NCBI RefSeq assembly: GCF_040760075.1
Contig: NZ_CP142884.1
Location: forward strand, 4,402,001-4,466,000
Length of the DNA stretch: 64,000 nt
Direction of reading: 5' to 3'
DNA from: Sphingobacterium sp. R2
GTDB taxonomy: Bacteria; Bacteroidota; Bacteroidia; Sphingobacteriales; Sphingobacteriaceae
A program made the translations under genes and the position numbers. Below, in pieces: positions 36,949 to 46,860 of this stretch (within the stretch, counting starts at the first letter, position 1; each line of letters opens with the position of its first letter). The notes below the pieces were generated by a model. That model saw only the letters and a program-made list of their open reading frames with translations. It was not told where the DNA came from and made no database searches.

Positions 36949-38700
36949 ATGAAAATATTTATATTTCTAATTGCACTGACAGGCACCATATACTCTTGTC
37001 AAAACTCCAAATTTTTGGATGATAAAACTGTTGGCATTTCTGCTGACGATGTCTTTACCGATAGCGTTCGGACGCTCGGTTTTCTGAATAGGATCTATCA
37101 GGATATGGGCTATAGCTTTGATTCCTATCGCTTCTCGGCCGCTGGTGGCTCAGGTAACATGGAATTGGCTACGGATAATGCCGAAGGCAATAATAATGTC
37201 TCGGTCTGGGGAAATGCCTATGCACAAGGTGTAATAGCCCCAAGCAATGTACTTACGGGATTTGCTGCGAACAAGGATCTATGGAACACCCCCTATGCCA
37301 ATATTCGCCGCGTTAATTTACTGTTGACAAAGCTTCCCAATGCACCATTTACGCCTGCTACCCGGACAAGGATGGTTGCAGAAGCACGCTTCCTACGCGC
37401 CTTCTATTATTACAATATGGTTGCCACATTTGGCGGTATACCCCTTGTTGGTGATCGCGTGTTTGAAATCAATGATCTGATTGACCTTCCACGTAATACG
37501 TTTGAAGAATCCATCAATTATATTGTACAAGAACTGGATGCCGCCGCAGCGACTCTCGCGTCCGTAGTATACAGAGATATCGACTTTGGCCGGATTACCA
37601 ATGGAGCCTGCCTGGCTTTAAAATCACGCGTATTGCTTTACGCAGCAAGCCCACTCTTCAACGGTGGACTAAGTAGCGAGGCAACGGCCGAACTCAGTGC
37701 ACTTGTAGGATACCCAAACTATGACAAAAACCGCTGGCAAAATGCCGCAACTGCTGCTGAAGCGGTAATCAGTAGTCACAAATATGCGCTCAATGTAGAT
37801 AATGAAACTCGCCCGGGCAACGGTTTTTATCAAGTATTCCTAAAACGAATGAACAGCGAATATATCCTCGCCTACAATCGCACAGCACAGAAAGAGCTGG
37901 AGGCCTATTACTTACCTCCCACCCGTTCAGGCAGCTCAGTGATGAAACCTACGCACAATCTAGTCGCTGCATTTCCCATGAGAGATGGTAAACCAACGGA
38001 CGAAAGCCCGCTTTATGATCCCAACAATCCTTATGCAAATCGGGATCCGCGATTCGACTATTCCATTATTTATAATGGATTATCCTATGTATCCAACACC
38101 GGTCCTAAGACGACAATATACACCTATATGAGTAACGGATCGAATCCTGCCAACCCCACAAACGATGCCTATACACCCAACAATTACTCCACAGGCTATT
38201 ATAGCAGAAAAATGCTGGACGAAAATCTAGCGACCAATACGGCAGGTTCTACCGAACGCGGATGGCCCCTTATTCGCTATGCAGAAATTTTACTCAATTA
38301 TGCTGAAGCGATCAACGAAGCTGGATTCCCGGAAAGAGCGTATGACAAGCTGAAAGAATTACGTGAAAGAGCAGGAATTTTCCCGGGATCTGACCGCATG
38401 TATGGTTTGAAGGCAGGGATGAATGTCGAGCAGATGCGCATAGTCATTCAAAATGAAAGACGCATCGAACTGGCTTTTGAAGATCATCGCTTTAATGATA
38501 TCCGGCGCTGGATGATTGCCGAAAATGTGCTCAAAGGCTTTAACAAAACAATAATTATCACACGCAAAGATAATACCTTTACCTACTTGGTGGGGTCAGC
38601 TCTACGACCGCTAAATTTTAGGAAAGCAATGTACCTCCTGCCAATTCCATTAAGTGAAATTCAAAAAATGCCACTGATGAGACAAAATCCCGGCTATTAA
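36949..38700 (+). CDS. SusD/RagB-family lipoprotein
   Basis: A 583-residue lipoprotein (lipobox TIYSC) that partners the SusC at 33838 (9-bp gap). Conserved SusD blocks include EARFLRAFYYYNMVATFGGI, LKSRVLLYAASPLFNGG and IQNERRIELAFEDHRFNDIR. The two SusD proteins of the locus share these blocks but differ widely elsewhere, suggesting different ligands or different chain lengths. Confidence 0.95.
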   Translation: MKIFIFLIALTGTIYSCQNSKFLDDKTVGISADDVFTDSVRTLGFLNRIYQDMGYSFDSYRFSAAGGSGNMELATDNAEGNNNVSVWGNAYAQGVIAPSNVLTGFAANKDLWNTPYANIRRVNLLLTKLPNAPFTPATRTRMVAEARFLRAFYYYNMVATFGGIPLVGDRVFEINDLIDLPRNTFEESINYIVQELDAAAATLASVVYRDIDFGRITNGACLALKSRVLLYAASPLFNGGLSSEATAELSALVGYPNYDKNRWQNAATAAEAVISSHKYALNVDNETRPGNGFYQVFLKRMNSEYILAYNRTAQKELEAYYLPPTRSGSSVMKPTHNLVAAFPMRDGKPTDESPLYDPNNPYANRDPRFDYSIIYNGLSYVSNTGPKTTIYTYMSNGSNPANPTNDAYTPNNYSTGYYSRKMLDENLATNTAGSTERGWPLIRYAEILLNYAEAINEAGFPERAYDKLKELRERAGIFPGSDRMYGLKAGMNVEQMRIVIQNERRIELAFEDHRFNDIRRWMIAENVLKGFNKTIIITRKDNTFTYLVGSALRPLNFRKAMYLLPIPLSEIQKMPLMRQNPGY

Positions 38701-38721
38701 CAACGAGGTAACCACTCTACA

Positions 38722-38761
38722 GCAGTAAAGGTGCAAATGTCGCTACAAGCACCTTTACTGC
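38722..38761 (+). terminator. Strong inverted repeat after the second susD
   Basis: Perfect 13-bp arms (38722-38734 and 38749-38761) flank a 14-base loop. No T-run follows, so it may be an imperfect terminator or mRNA 3'-end stabiliser that separates the susC/D operon from the regulator gene. Confidence 0.65.
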
Positions 38762-38880
38762 ATTAAAATCGCCGGAAAACGGACAGGACTCCAACACTAA
38801 AAATTAAAAAGTGTTCACTTTATCATAAACATATCTTATTTTTAAACGCTCATTATAAATCGAGACCAACGCTTATTTCT

Positions 38881-39909
38881 ATGAAAAGTGATCAGATAAC
38901 AATTGTTGATATTGCCAACGAACTAAATATTTCTAAGTCCACCGTATCCCGAGCCCTTACCGGCCATGCCAATGTAAAGGCAGAAACGCGCCAAAAAATC
39001 TTGGAACTGGCTGAGAAATTAGATTATCAACGCAATATGCAATCCCTAAGCCTCATCACTAACAAGACCAACACGATCGGTATTGTATTACCTGAATTCT
39101 CTACCTCTTTTTTTCCACAAGTTGTCGTTGGTGCACAAGAAGAGGCCAGTAAACATGGCTATTCCGTACTGATATCGCAATGCAATGAAAGCTATGCCAC
39201 CGAAGTCGCCAATGCGAAGGTTATGTTGGCCAATCGTGTAGATGGAGTAATGGTGTCACTAACAAAGGAAACACTGAATTATGATCACTGGAAAGTATTT
39301 ATTCGAAAGAAAATTCCGATTGTATTCTTCAATAGAGTCTGTAATGAAATTATGGTGCCGAAGGTCGTGGTCAATGATTACGATGCCGCATTCCATGCAG
39401 TAGAGCACCTCATCAGCTTGGGAAGGCGCAGAATAGCACACTTAGCAGGTCCTAGGCAACTCAGCATTAGTCAAAAAAGGCTGAATGGATATTGTGATGC
39501 TTTAATCAAACACGGCATTCCGATCGATCAGGATTTAATTATTGACTCCGACCTCAGCTTAAATAAAATCAAGATATTTGTTAAATTTCTTGTGGAACTA
39601 GAAGATCCCATAGATGGTATTTTCGCTGTGAATGACCCCACTGCAATAGAGGCTATGCAGATAATCAAAAAAATGAATAAACGTATTCCTGAAGATATTG
39701 CTGTGGTCGGATTCAGTGACAACTATGGTTCAAGCTTCGCCGAACCTAGTCTCACGACAGTCGCACAGCCTGTACGGGAAATAGGCAAGACAGCCATGGA
39801 ACTTCTATTGGGGTTAATTGGAAAAGATATGGAAGAATGGAAGCCAATCATCCGCACAATGGAAGCTAAGCTGATGGTACGTGATTCTACTGTACGATCC
39901 GGAGGGTAA
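38881..39909 (+). CDS. LacI-family transcriptional regulator
   Basis: A 342-residue regulator. The N-terminal helix-turn-helix and hinge (about 6-55, VDIANELNISKSTVSRALTG) bind DNA; the rest is a periplasmic-binding-protein-like sugar sensor (TIGIVLPEFSTSFFPQVVVG; LAGPRQLSISQKRLNGYCDA). It sits between the two halves of the polysaccharide locus and 24 bp before a site of the expected LacI type. It is the likely controller of susC/D, the oxidoreductase operon and the GH105 gene. Because the sites lie upstream of the -7 elements, it may activate rather than repress. Confidence 0.93.
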   Translation: MKSDQITIVDIANELNISKSTVSRALTGHANVKAETRQKILELAEKLDYQRNMQSLSLITNKTNTIGIVLPEFSTSFFPQVVVGAQEEASKHGYSVLISQCNESYATEVANAKVMLANRVDGVMVSLTKETLNYDHWKVFIRKKIPIVFFNRVCNEIMVPKVVVNDYDAAFHAVEHLISLGRRRIAHLAGPRQLSISQKRLNGYCDALIKHGIPIDQDLIIDSDLSLNKIKIFVKFLVELEDPIDGIFAVNDPTAIEAMQIIKKMNKRIPEDIAVVGFSDNYGSSFAEPSLTTVAQPVREIGKTAMELLLGLIGKDMEEWKPIIRTMEAKLMVRDSTVRSGG

Positions 39910-39932
39910 TTCCCAAAAACAGCAACGAGCAC

Positions 39933-39963
39933 GGGAGCGTTCCCAATTATAGGGAGCGTTCCC
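39933..39963 (+). promoter_or_regulatory. Putative LacI-type operator upstream of the oxidoreductase operon
   Basis: Two copies of GGGAGCGTTCCC, each nearly palindromic around CpG, are separated by 7 A/T bases, with box centres 19 bp apart. This is the same spacing as the sites at 29071 and 46861. A TAnnTTTG element begins 47 bases downstream. Confidence 0.65.
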
Positions 39964-40010
39964 ATGGAAATTTTATAGCAAAGTGCACCAGCTCCTACCC
40001 TTAGAATGGA

Positions 40011-40018
40011 TAAATTTG
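40011..40018 (+). promoter_or_regulatory. -7 element of the FAD-oxidoreductase operon
   Basis: TAAATTTG is a perfect TAnnTTTG match, 39 bp before the ATG of the oxidoreductase and 47 bp after the operator-like site. Confidence 0.55.
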
Positions 40019-40056
40019 GTCTTAACCAATGATAGCACTTAATTCCAGTTATATCC

Positions 40057-42345
40057 ATGATTACTAGTAACACGCAAGAAAAAAGAAATCTAAAACATAT
40101 CCAATACGATAGCGATCTGATCGTGACAGGTGGAGGGATGTCGGGCATCTGCACCGCCATTACTGCCGCGCGTCAAGGTTTAAACGTAATCTTGATACAA
40201 GATAGACCCGTTTTGGGTGGCAATGCCTCCAGCGAAGTTCGCCTTTGGATGTTAGGGGCCACCTCACATATGGGAAACAATAATCGCTGGTCCAGAGAAG
40301 GTGGCGTAATCGACGAAATTCTGGTGGAAAACACCTATCGCAATCCGCAAGGAAACCCAATCATCTTGGATATGATCCTGATGGATAAAGTAAATCAGGA
40401 AAAAAACATTCGTCTCTTTTTAAATACAGCAGTATATCATGTAGAAAAATCTGCTGCAGACCAAATAGAAAGTATACGTGCTTTCTGTAGCCAGAATTCG
40501 ACCCTATACACCTTCCATTCACCATTATTCTGCGATGCATCGGGAGATGGTATAGTCGGTTTTCTCGCAGGAGCTGCATTCCGTATGGGCGCTGAAGGTA
40601 AAGAGGAATTTGGTGAAGGTATGGCGCCAAGTAAGGAATATGGTGAGTTATTGGGCCATTCTTTATATTTCTATACCAAGGATACCGGGATCCCTGTTTC
40701 TTTTATCCCTCCTGCCTTCGCTCTTAAAGAAATCAGCCAAATCCCCCGATTTAAACAGTTTAAAGCAAACGAACATGGCTGTAAACTATGGTGGGTGGAG
40801 TATGGCGGGCGTTTGGATACTATACATGATACGGAAACCATCAAATGGGAGCTATGGAAAATCATCTATGGAGTATGGAATTATATCAAAAACTCCGGAA
40901 ATTTTCCGGAATCCGAAACGCTCACCTTGGAATGGGTAGGAATGATACCTGGAAAACGGGAAAGTAGGCGTTTTGAAGGAGACTATATGATGATACAACA
41001 GGACCTCGTCGAACAGCGTCAGCATCCAGATGCAGTTGCCTATGGCGGCTGGTCCATCGACTTGCATCCTGCCGACGGCGTATATAGTGAACTGCCAGGC
41101 TGTAACCAATGGCATAGCAAGGGAATATTTGATATCCCCTATAGAACCCTGTTTAGCAAAAATATTCGTAATCTATTTCTGACAGGGCGCCTAATCAGTG
41201 TAAGTCATGTGGCATTTGGCGCTACGCGAGTCATGGCAACCTGTGCTTATGTCGGTCAAGCTGTAGGGATGGCAGCAGCTCTGTGCAAAGAACTCCAGGT
41301 TTTGCCGCGGCAACTGACCCTAAACAATAATATGCATCAGCTGCAACAACGTTTAATGGCAGAGGGTCAGCATATTCCGTCTTTAGCCTTATACGAAGAG
41401 CATGATCTTGCGCTGCAGGCGCAAATCAGTACTTCCAGTGAATTACCGTTTACGGGTTTTGGTGACGTCAGTCTATGGAAGCCGCTGACGATACCATCAG
41501 CGCAACTGCTTCCCATGAAACAAGGGAAACTTCCGGTTTTTCAACTAGCCGTGCAAGTACTTCAAGATACCGTCTTGGAAACGTCGATACGGATATCGGA
41601 GAAAGCTGGAAATTTCACTCCGGACATTACCCTCGCAACACGCACAATTCACCTTACCAAGGGAACGACTTCAATCGACATCGATTTTGATACGCTATTA
41701 GCTTCTGATGGATATGTCTTTCTGACTTTCCAGTCTAACCCTGACATACAATTGGGTTATACAGAAAAACGCGTAACAGGCGTCATGTCCGTATTTAATT
41801 CTTTTAACAAAGCTGTATCCAACAATGGAAAGCAAATACCAATTACCGGTGTTGGCGTAGATGAATTTGAATTCTGGTGCCCACAGCGCAGACCCGATGG
41901 ACAAAACATAGCTGTAACTTTCAAACAGCAAATAGATACTTTTACAAGTAAGCAACTGAAAAATGGGGTTAATAGACCTGTAACGACTGCAAATGCTTGG
42001 GTTGCACATCCTAAAGATGAGACCCCTACCGTTGTGCTCGATTGGGACACTCCGAAGGAAATCGCTCGCATTGACCTGTGGTTTGATACCGACTTTGACC
42101 ATGCCATGGAATCAGTATTAATGAGTCACCCAGAAAACATAATGCCTTTCTGTGTACGCGCATATACTATTAAAGATTCCTCAGGTAAAATTATATATTC
42201 AACATCTGATAACTTTAGGACATTAAACCGGATTACCTTCACCGAACCGATACGCACCGAACGTCTTAGTATACAAATGATGCACCCGTCAGATCATGTC
42301 CCCGCATCACTATTTGATATTCGTTGCTTCGAAAAAAATAAATGA
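40057..42345 (+). CDS. FAD-dependent oxidoreductase with C-terminal carbohydrate-binding-like domain
   Basis: A 762-residue protein of the FAD_oxidored type found in sugar-utilisation loci. The FAD-binding loop is IVTGGGMSGICTAITAARQG at about residues 23-42, followed by RPVLGGNASSEVR. A second block is DASGDGIVGFLAGAAFRMGA. The last ~150 residues (VVLDWDTPKEIARIDLWFDT) look like a discoidin/F5-8-type beta sandwich. There is no signal peptide, so it acts in the cytoplasm on imported sugar. The exact reaction is not known; oxidation of a sugar hydroxyl is the obvious guess. It is first of three co-directional genes. Confidence 0.85.
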   Translation: MITSNTQEKRNLKHIQYDSDLIVTGGGMSGICTAITAARQGLNVILIQDRPVLGGNASSEVRLWMLGATSHMGNNNRWSREGGVIDEILVENTYRNPQGNPIILDMILMDKVNQEKNIRLFLNTAVYHVEKSAADQIESIRAFCSQNSTLYTFHSPLFCDASGDGIVGFLAGAAFRMGAEGKEEFGEGMAPSKEYGELLGHSLYFYTKDTGIPVSFIPPAFALKEISQIPRFKQFKANEHGCKLWWVEYGGRLDTIHDTETIKWELWKIIYGVWNYIKNSGNFPESETLTLEWVGMIPGKRESRRFEGDYMMIQQDLVEQRQHPDAVAYGGWSIDLHPADGVYSELPGCNQWHSKGIFDIPYRTLFSKNIRNLFLTGRLISVSHVAFGATRVMATCAYVGQAVGMAAALCKELQVLPRQLTLNNNMHQLQQRLMAEGQHIPSLALYEEHDLALQAQISTSSELPFTGFGDVSLWKPLTIPSAQLLPMKQGKLPVFQLAVQVLQDTVLETSIRISEKAGNFTPDITLATRTIHLTKGTTSIDIDFDTLLASDGYVFLTFQSNPDIQLGYTEKRVTGVMSVFNSFNKAVSNNGKQIPITGVGVDEFEFWCPQRRPDGQNIAVTFKQQIDTFTSKQLKNGVNRPVTTANAWVAHPKDETPTVVLDWDTPKEIARIDLWFDTDFDHAMESVLMSHPENIMPFCVRAYTIKDSSGKIIYSTSDNFRTLNRITFTEPIRTERLSIQMMHPSDHVPASLFDIRCFEKNK

Positions 42346-42365
42346 TCTTTTAAAAGAACTATAGA

Positions 42366-44048
42366 ATGATACAGTTAGACTATATCGTGATGGGCATTTT
42401 TAGCCTATTGATTTTTGCTATTGGGCTCACTTTTACACGGGTAGGAAGTAAGACTGGACAAGCTTTTTTTGAAGCAGGAGGCGAAACCCCCTGGTGGATC
42501 AATGGACTGTCTCTTTTCATAAGTTATTTTTCCGCAGGTACATTTGTCGTCTGGGGATCGATCGCTTACCGAAATGGACTAATCGCAAATGCCATTCAAC
42601 TGACGATGGCTATTAGCGGTCTGCTTGTCACCCTTTTTATCGCTTCAAGATGGAAAAAAACAGGTGTGGCAACTGCCGCAGAATATATTGGAAAACGCTT
42701 TGGTCAGAAGGAAAAGCAGTTTTATACCTATATGACTTTGCTTTTAAGCTTATTCACTACCGCCGCAGTTCTTTATCCCGTAGGAAAGATGGTTCACGTC
42801 GCGGCCGATTTGCCTGTAAATCTGTGTATTGTGATCATTGGACTTATTATCATCTTGTATACCGCTGCGGGTGGGTTATGGGCCGTCTTGGTGACGGATG
42901 TGGTACAATTCGTTATATTATCAGCTGCAGTAGTCATCGTGATTCCAATTGCTTTCAGTGAAATTGGTGGCTTTCAAACTTTGGTCCGCGAGGCTCCCAA
43001 AGATTTTTTCAAACCTTTTAACGAAGAATATACTATAGGCTTCATGCTGGCTTTTATTGTATACCAGACATTTTATCTTGGCGGAAATTGGTCCTATGTA
43101 CAACGCTATACCAGTGTGGGGTCGGCAAAAGAGTCAAAAAAAGTGTCGGGTATTTTTAGCATCTTATACTTTATCTGTCCACTGATTTGGATGCTTCCGC
43201 CGATGATCTATCGCATTATCAATCCTAATCTGGCCGGACTCGAGGTGGAAGACGCCTATATGATGCTTATCCAAAAGGTTATGCCTGCAGGGCTTATCGG
43301 TTTGGTGTTGGCAGGGATGGTATCGGCGACGTCAAGTAAAGCGAACACCACCATAAATATGGCTGCAACAGTGTTTGCCCAAGATATATATAAGAACTTA
43401 ATCAGGCCCGAAGCTTCTGAAAAATCGGTTATTACCATAGCAAGATTATTTACATTAATCTTTGGCATAGGTACGATTCTAATTGCCATGTGGATACCAT
43501 CTGCCGGAGGGATCGTCACTGTAGTACTGAGCACGGCATCTATCGCGGGCGGTGCCCTCTTCGCTCCCATTATATGGAGCTTATTCTCAAAAAGACAAAC
43601 CGGATTTTCCGTCGTATGTGCCACGATCATTTCATTGCTCGTTAATCTATTTTTAAAAACAATTGCACCAGGCGCCTTGGGATTGAAGCTAAATTTAACG
43701 ATGGAAACTACATTCGGCATGGGCATTCCAATCCTTATATTAACTGCTTTTGAATGGTACTATCTTTCAACAGGTCAAGTGGCGCAACATGGCCTCGTCC
43801 CTATGTCAGCGAAAGATAACAATTGCATTCCCCAAAACTTCGCGATAAGACATGCCGACACCGAGCAGCAGAATCGATTTGGAATTAGGGTTATTTCCGC
43901 TTCTATGGCAGTAGTGGGAATCGGAATCATGATTCTTGGAGCGTTAACTACACAGTTCTCGTACATGGTCATGGCTGTAGGATTGGCAGTATTGATCATT
44001 GCCGGATTGATAGCAACACTTACACGGAATAAAAAGTTCAATACATGA
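42366..44048 (+). CDS. Sodium:solute symporter (SSS family)
   Basis: A 560-residue inner-membrane protein with about 13 hydrophobic segments. SSS features are an N-terminal GETPWWINGLSLFISYFSAG, an LLSLFTTAAVLYPVGKMVHV region and VLAGMVSATSSKANTTINMA (the conserved sodium-site helix). It lies 20 bp after the oxidoreductase gene and overlaps the esterase gene by 4 bp. It would carry the mono- or disaccharide released in the periplasm into the cytoplasm with sodium. Confidence 0.92.
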   Translation: MIQLDYIVMGIFSLLIFAIGLTFTRVGSKTGQAFFEAGGETPWWINGLSLFISYFSAGTFVVWGSIAYRNGLIANAIQLTMAISGLLVTLFIASRWKKTGVATAAEYIGKRFGQKEKQFYTYMTLLLSLFTTAAVLYPVGKMVHVAADLPVNLCIVIIGLIIILYTAAGGLWAVLVTDVVQFVILSAAVVIVIPIAFSEIGGFQTLVREAPKDFFKPFNEEYTIGFMLAFIVYQTFYLGGNWSYVQRYTSVGSAKESKKVSGIFSILYFICPLIWMLPPMIYRIINPNLAGLEVEDAYMMLIQKVMPAGLIGLVLAGMVSATSSKANTTINMAATVFAQDIYKNLIRPEASEKSVITIARLFTLIFGIGTILIAMWIPSAGGIVTVVLSTASIAGGALFAPIIWSLFSKRQTGFSVVCATIISLLVNLFLKTIAPGALGLKLNLTMETTFGMGIPILILTAFEWYYLSTGQVAQHGLVPMSAKDNNCIPQNFAIRHADTEQQNRFGIRVISASMAVVGIGIMILGALTTQFSYMVMAVGLAVLIIAGLIATLTRNKKFNT

Positions 44049-45448
44049 AATATATACTCGCCTCCATATTCAGCATATTCGTTTATCAACTCAGTTTCGC
44101 AGCGTTAACGATACCACATTTTTTTGCAGATAATATGGTACTGCAGCAATCTAGTCAGGTCAAGATCTGGGGTAAGACCACTTCAAAAAAGAAAATACAG
44201 GTAAAAACATCGTGGGATGGTAAGAGTTATAAAACAGCGAAAGATCAAGATGGAAATTGGTCACTATGGATAGAAACTCCAAAAGCCGGTGGGCCTCATA
44301 ACATACAAATACAGCAGGAAGAGAAAATTACATTGCACGATGTTTTGATCGGTGAGGTTTGGATATGCTCCGGTCAGTCCAATATGGACATGCCCATCAA
44401 GGGCTATTACGGCCAACCTATTCGCCATGCAGCAGAACTGCTGTTAGCTTCACCCAATGACCAGATTCGACTCTTTCGAATAGAAAGAAGCCATGCCGAC
44501 AATGCAGCGTTTGATGTAAACGGAAATTGGTCTGTAGCAAATGCGGCGTCCGTAGCTAATTTTAGTGCGGTGGGCTACCAATTTGCAAAATATTTACAGC
44601 AGCACCTGAATGTGCCTATAGGCATTATTCAAACCACTTGGGGTGGCTCGCCAATTGAAGCATGGATGAAGCCATCGCTTGTAGAAAGATCACTAAGACA
44701 ACAAAAATTACCCAACAGAGCGATCGGAAAACAAGTCCATCAACAGCCGGGCAATCTCTATCATGCGATGATCTGTCCACTCATCGGATTTCGAATTGCA
44801 GGTGTAATTTGGTACCAAGGCGAACAAAACCGATATAATTATTACGATTACAATATTTTACAAACCAATATGATCCGCGATTGGAGAAACACTTGGGATA
44901 TCGGAGAATGGCCTTTTTACTATGTAGAGATCGCCCCAATGCAATATGGCGGAGGACAAGGAATTTTATTACCACGCCTTCGTGAAATGCAACTCAAAAC
45001 GCAAGACAGCTTATCCAATGCGGGTATGGCAGCTACAATAGATGGAGGTGAAATGCACAATATTCATCCTGCCAACAAAACAATTGTTGCACAACGATTG
45101 GCAAGCTGGGCGTTGGGTAGCCATTATCAAAAAAAGGGAATCGCTTACCAAACACCAACGTTGGATAAAATCGTCGTCCTCCATGATACAGTACTTGTTT
45201 CGTTGAAGCATTGTCCCTTAGGCATCACAAGCTATGGCAAATCATTAACCCAATTTGAACTCGCTGGCACGGATCAAATCTTTCATCCAGCAATAGCCGT
45301 ACTTCAAAATAACCGTATTGTCGTAACGTCAGCTGCGGTGAAAGCACCCCTCGCCGTGCGCTATGCTTTTCATGACTGGTGTTTCGGAGAACTTTATTCT
45401 ACTGAAGGTATTCCTGTAGCATCTTTTCGCTCGGATAATTGGCCGTAG
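44045..45448 (+). CDS. Sialate O-acetylesterase-type (SASA) carbohydrate esterase
   Basis: A 467-residue secreted esterase with a signal peptide ending QLSFA. The SGNH-like catalytic Ser is in WICSGQSNMDMP, the oxyanion region is VIWYQGEQNRYN, and the Asp/His part is in GGEMHNIHPANK. Such enzymes remove O-acetyl groups from sugars (xylan or pectin as well as sialic acids). Its start codon overlaps the symporter stop. In this locus it should deacetylate the imported oligosaccharide before GH105 acts. Confidence 0.9.
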   Translation: MKYILASIFSIFVYQLSFAALTIPHFFADNMVLQQSSQVKIWGKTTSKKKIQVKTSWDGKSYKTAKDQDGNWSLWIETPKAGGPHNIQIQQEEKITLHDVLIGEVWICSGQSNMDMPIKGYYGQPIRHAAELLLASPNDQIRLFRIERSHADNAAFDVNGNWSVANAASVANFSAVGYQFAKYLQQHLNVPIGIIQTTWGGSPIEAWMKPSLVERSLRQQKLPNRAIGKQVHQQPGNLYHAMICPLIGFRIAGVIWYQGEQNRYNYYDYNILQTNMIRDWRNTWDIGEWPFYYVEIAPMQYGGGQGILLPRLREMQLKTQDSLSNAGMAATIDGGEMHNIHPANKTIVAQRLASWALGSHYQKKGIAYQTPTLDKIVVLHDTVLVSLKHCPLGITSYGKSLTQFELAGTDQIFHPAIAVLQNNRIVVTSAAVKAPLAVRYAFHDWCFGELYSTEGIPVASFRSDNWP

Positions 45449-45497
45449 ACATCGCTACGACCAATTTTTCGGACCTACATATTTTACCTACAATTAT

Positions 45498-46652
45498 TTA
45501 TTTTTCCGTAGCACTACGTTTTTCTGCGAGTTTCAATACCTCATTACCAGCCAAAAGAAATGCGCCCACGCCGTAAATTTCCGTATCATCGTAGTTTACT
45601 TCGCCTGGAGCCTCGCCTACTTGCTGTACATAGCCCAGCTTTCCATCGGGATGAACCGCATTAACGAGTGCATTCCAACCTTTCCATACGACAGTTTCAT
45701 AATCTTTTGAAGGAATTACTTTATTGTTTATTCCCCACGCTAGTGCATACGTAAATAGTGCTGTACCGCTAGTTTCCTTAGCTGGATAGCGCTCAGGATC
45801 CAAAAGGCTAGTCCGCCAATAACCGTCATGCTGTTGCAAGGAAGCAATCCGCTGTACCATGTTACGATAGAGCTCTTCCCATCGCGCGCGACTTTTGTAA
45901 TCTTTTGGCATATCATTCAATACACGAACCAGCCCAGCCAAAACCCAGCCATTTCCTCTAGACCAGAAGACGTCCTGACCATTGCTTTCCTTTTTATCAA
46001 AATAACTTTGATCCCTATAGAACAAACGCTCTTTGGGATTGTAAAGATAATTTGTAGTCTTCCACCACAAAGTGTCTACCAAATCAAGGTACTGTAGGTT
46101 TCCCGTCACTTTATAAATTGACGAAAGTGCCGGTGGCCCCATAAATAAGGCATCGCACCAAGCCCACTCTCGAAGTGCAATATTATTTTTCCAGTCCAAT
46201 GATTCGCTATGGGGACGACTTACCAATGTATCGGCCAACCTGATGAAATCTGCTATGTAATCAATATTTTTATCACGATTATACTTCCAGGTATACAGCT
46301 GACCAACACAATAATTGTCCGCATAATACCGATAGTTGTCCGCATACATTTTCCAATCAAACTGTTCGCCTACAGATTCAAGATATCGGGTATAACGTGC
46401 ACCACCTGAATGTTTTGTCATCTCTATCAGGCCAGTGAATAAGGTTGCTGCAGTCCATTCACGGCCAGCATGACGTAGCCCCTTATGTTCGATACTGTCC
46501 AACTGCCACGAAGCAACCCGATTCAAATACTGCCTAACATCAACCACTTTTTCTGATTTTCGCACATCCATAGCGCGTGTGGAAACCTGAGACACTGACA
46601 GCCCCGGATCAAGCCCCAAGATAGCCAACGCAATAAAACGCCTTATTTTCAT
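45498..46652 (-). CDS. GH105 unsaturated glycuronyl hydrolase (YteR-like)
   Basis: A 384-residue alpha/alpha-barrel enzyme with a hydrophobic N-terminus (signal peptide). GH105/88 landmarks are WAWCDALFMGPPALSSIYKV, where Asp is the acid/base, VFWSRGNGWVLAGLVRVLN, and KETSGTALFTYALAWGI. These enzymes remove the unsaturated uronic acid left by lyases at the non-reducing end of rhamnogalacturonan or similar chains. It is convergent with the esterase operon and has its own upstream operator-like site. Confidence 0.9.
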   Translation of the reverse strand: MKIRRFIALAILGLDPGLSVSQVSTRAMDVRKSEKVVDVRQYLNRVASWQLDSIEHKGLRHAGREWTAATLFTGLIEMTKHSGGARYTRYLESVGEQFDWKMYADNYRYYADNYCVGQLYTWKYNRDKNIDYIADFIRLADTLVSRPHSESLDWKNNIALREWAWCDALFMGPPALSSIYKVTGNLQYLDLVDTLWWKTTNYLYNPKERLFYRDQSYFDKKESNGQDVFWSRGNGWVLAGLVRVLNDMPKDYKSRARWEELYRNMVQRIASLQQHDGYWRTSLLDPERYPAKETSGTALFTYALAWGINNKVIPSKDYETVVWKGWNALVNAVHPDGKLGYVQQVGEAPGEVNYDDTEIYGVGAFLLAGNEVLKLAEKRSATEK

Positions 46653-46805
46653 GAAATTGTATTTTTTTAAGATTGACCAACAGCAACATGCTATATAATC
46701 ACCAACACTAAAGCTAATATCTCAGTTTCATACTGTATAGTGATTTCAGTCTAGAACATCCATGTTAAAATGTCCAAGCAAAATGACATAGATACGTCAG
46801 TCATC

Positions 46806-46813
46806 CTAAATTA
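46806..46813 (-). promoter_or_regulatory. -7-like element of the GH105 gene
   Basis: On the minus strand TAATTTAG (5 of 6 fixed positions of TAnnTTTG) begins at 46813. It lies 47 bases downstream of the operator-like site at 46861-46891, matching the spacing at the other two promoters, and 154 bp before the GH105 start. Confidence 0.35.
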
Positions 46814-46860
46814 GATAAAGGCGTTCAGGATTTTACGTACAGGATAGGATTAAATTTAAT

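Noticed and set aside
38722..38761. Inverted repeat after susD read as a fourth LacI-type operator
   Set aside because: The arms lack the CpG-centred 12-bp boxes and the 7-bp spacer; it is a simple long hairpin.
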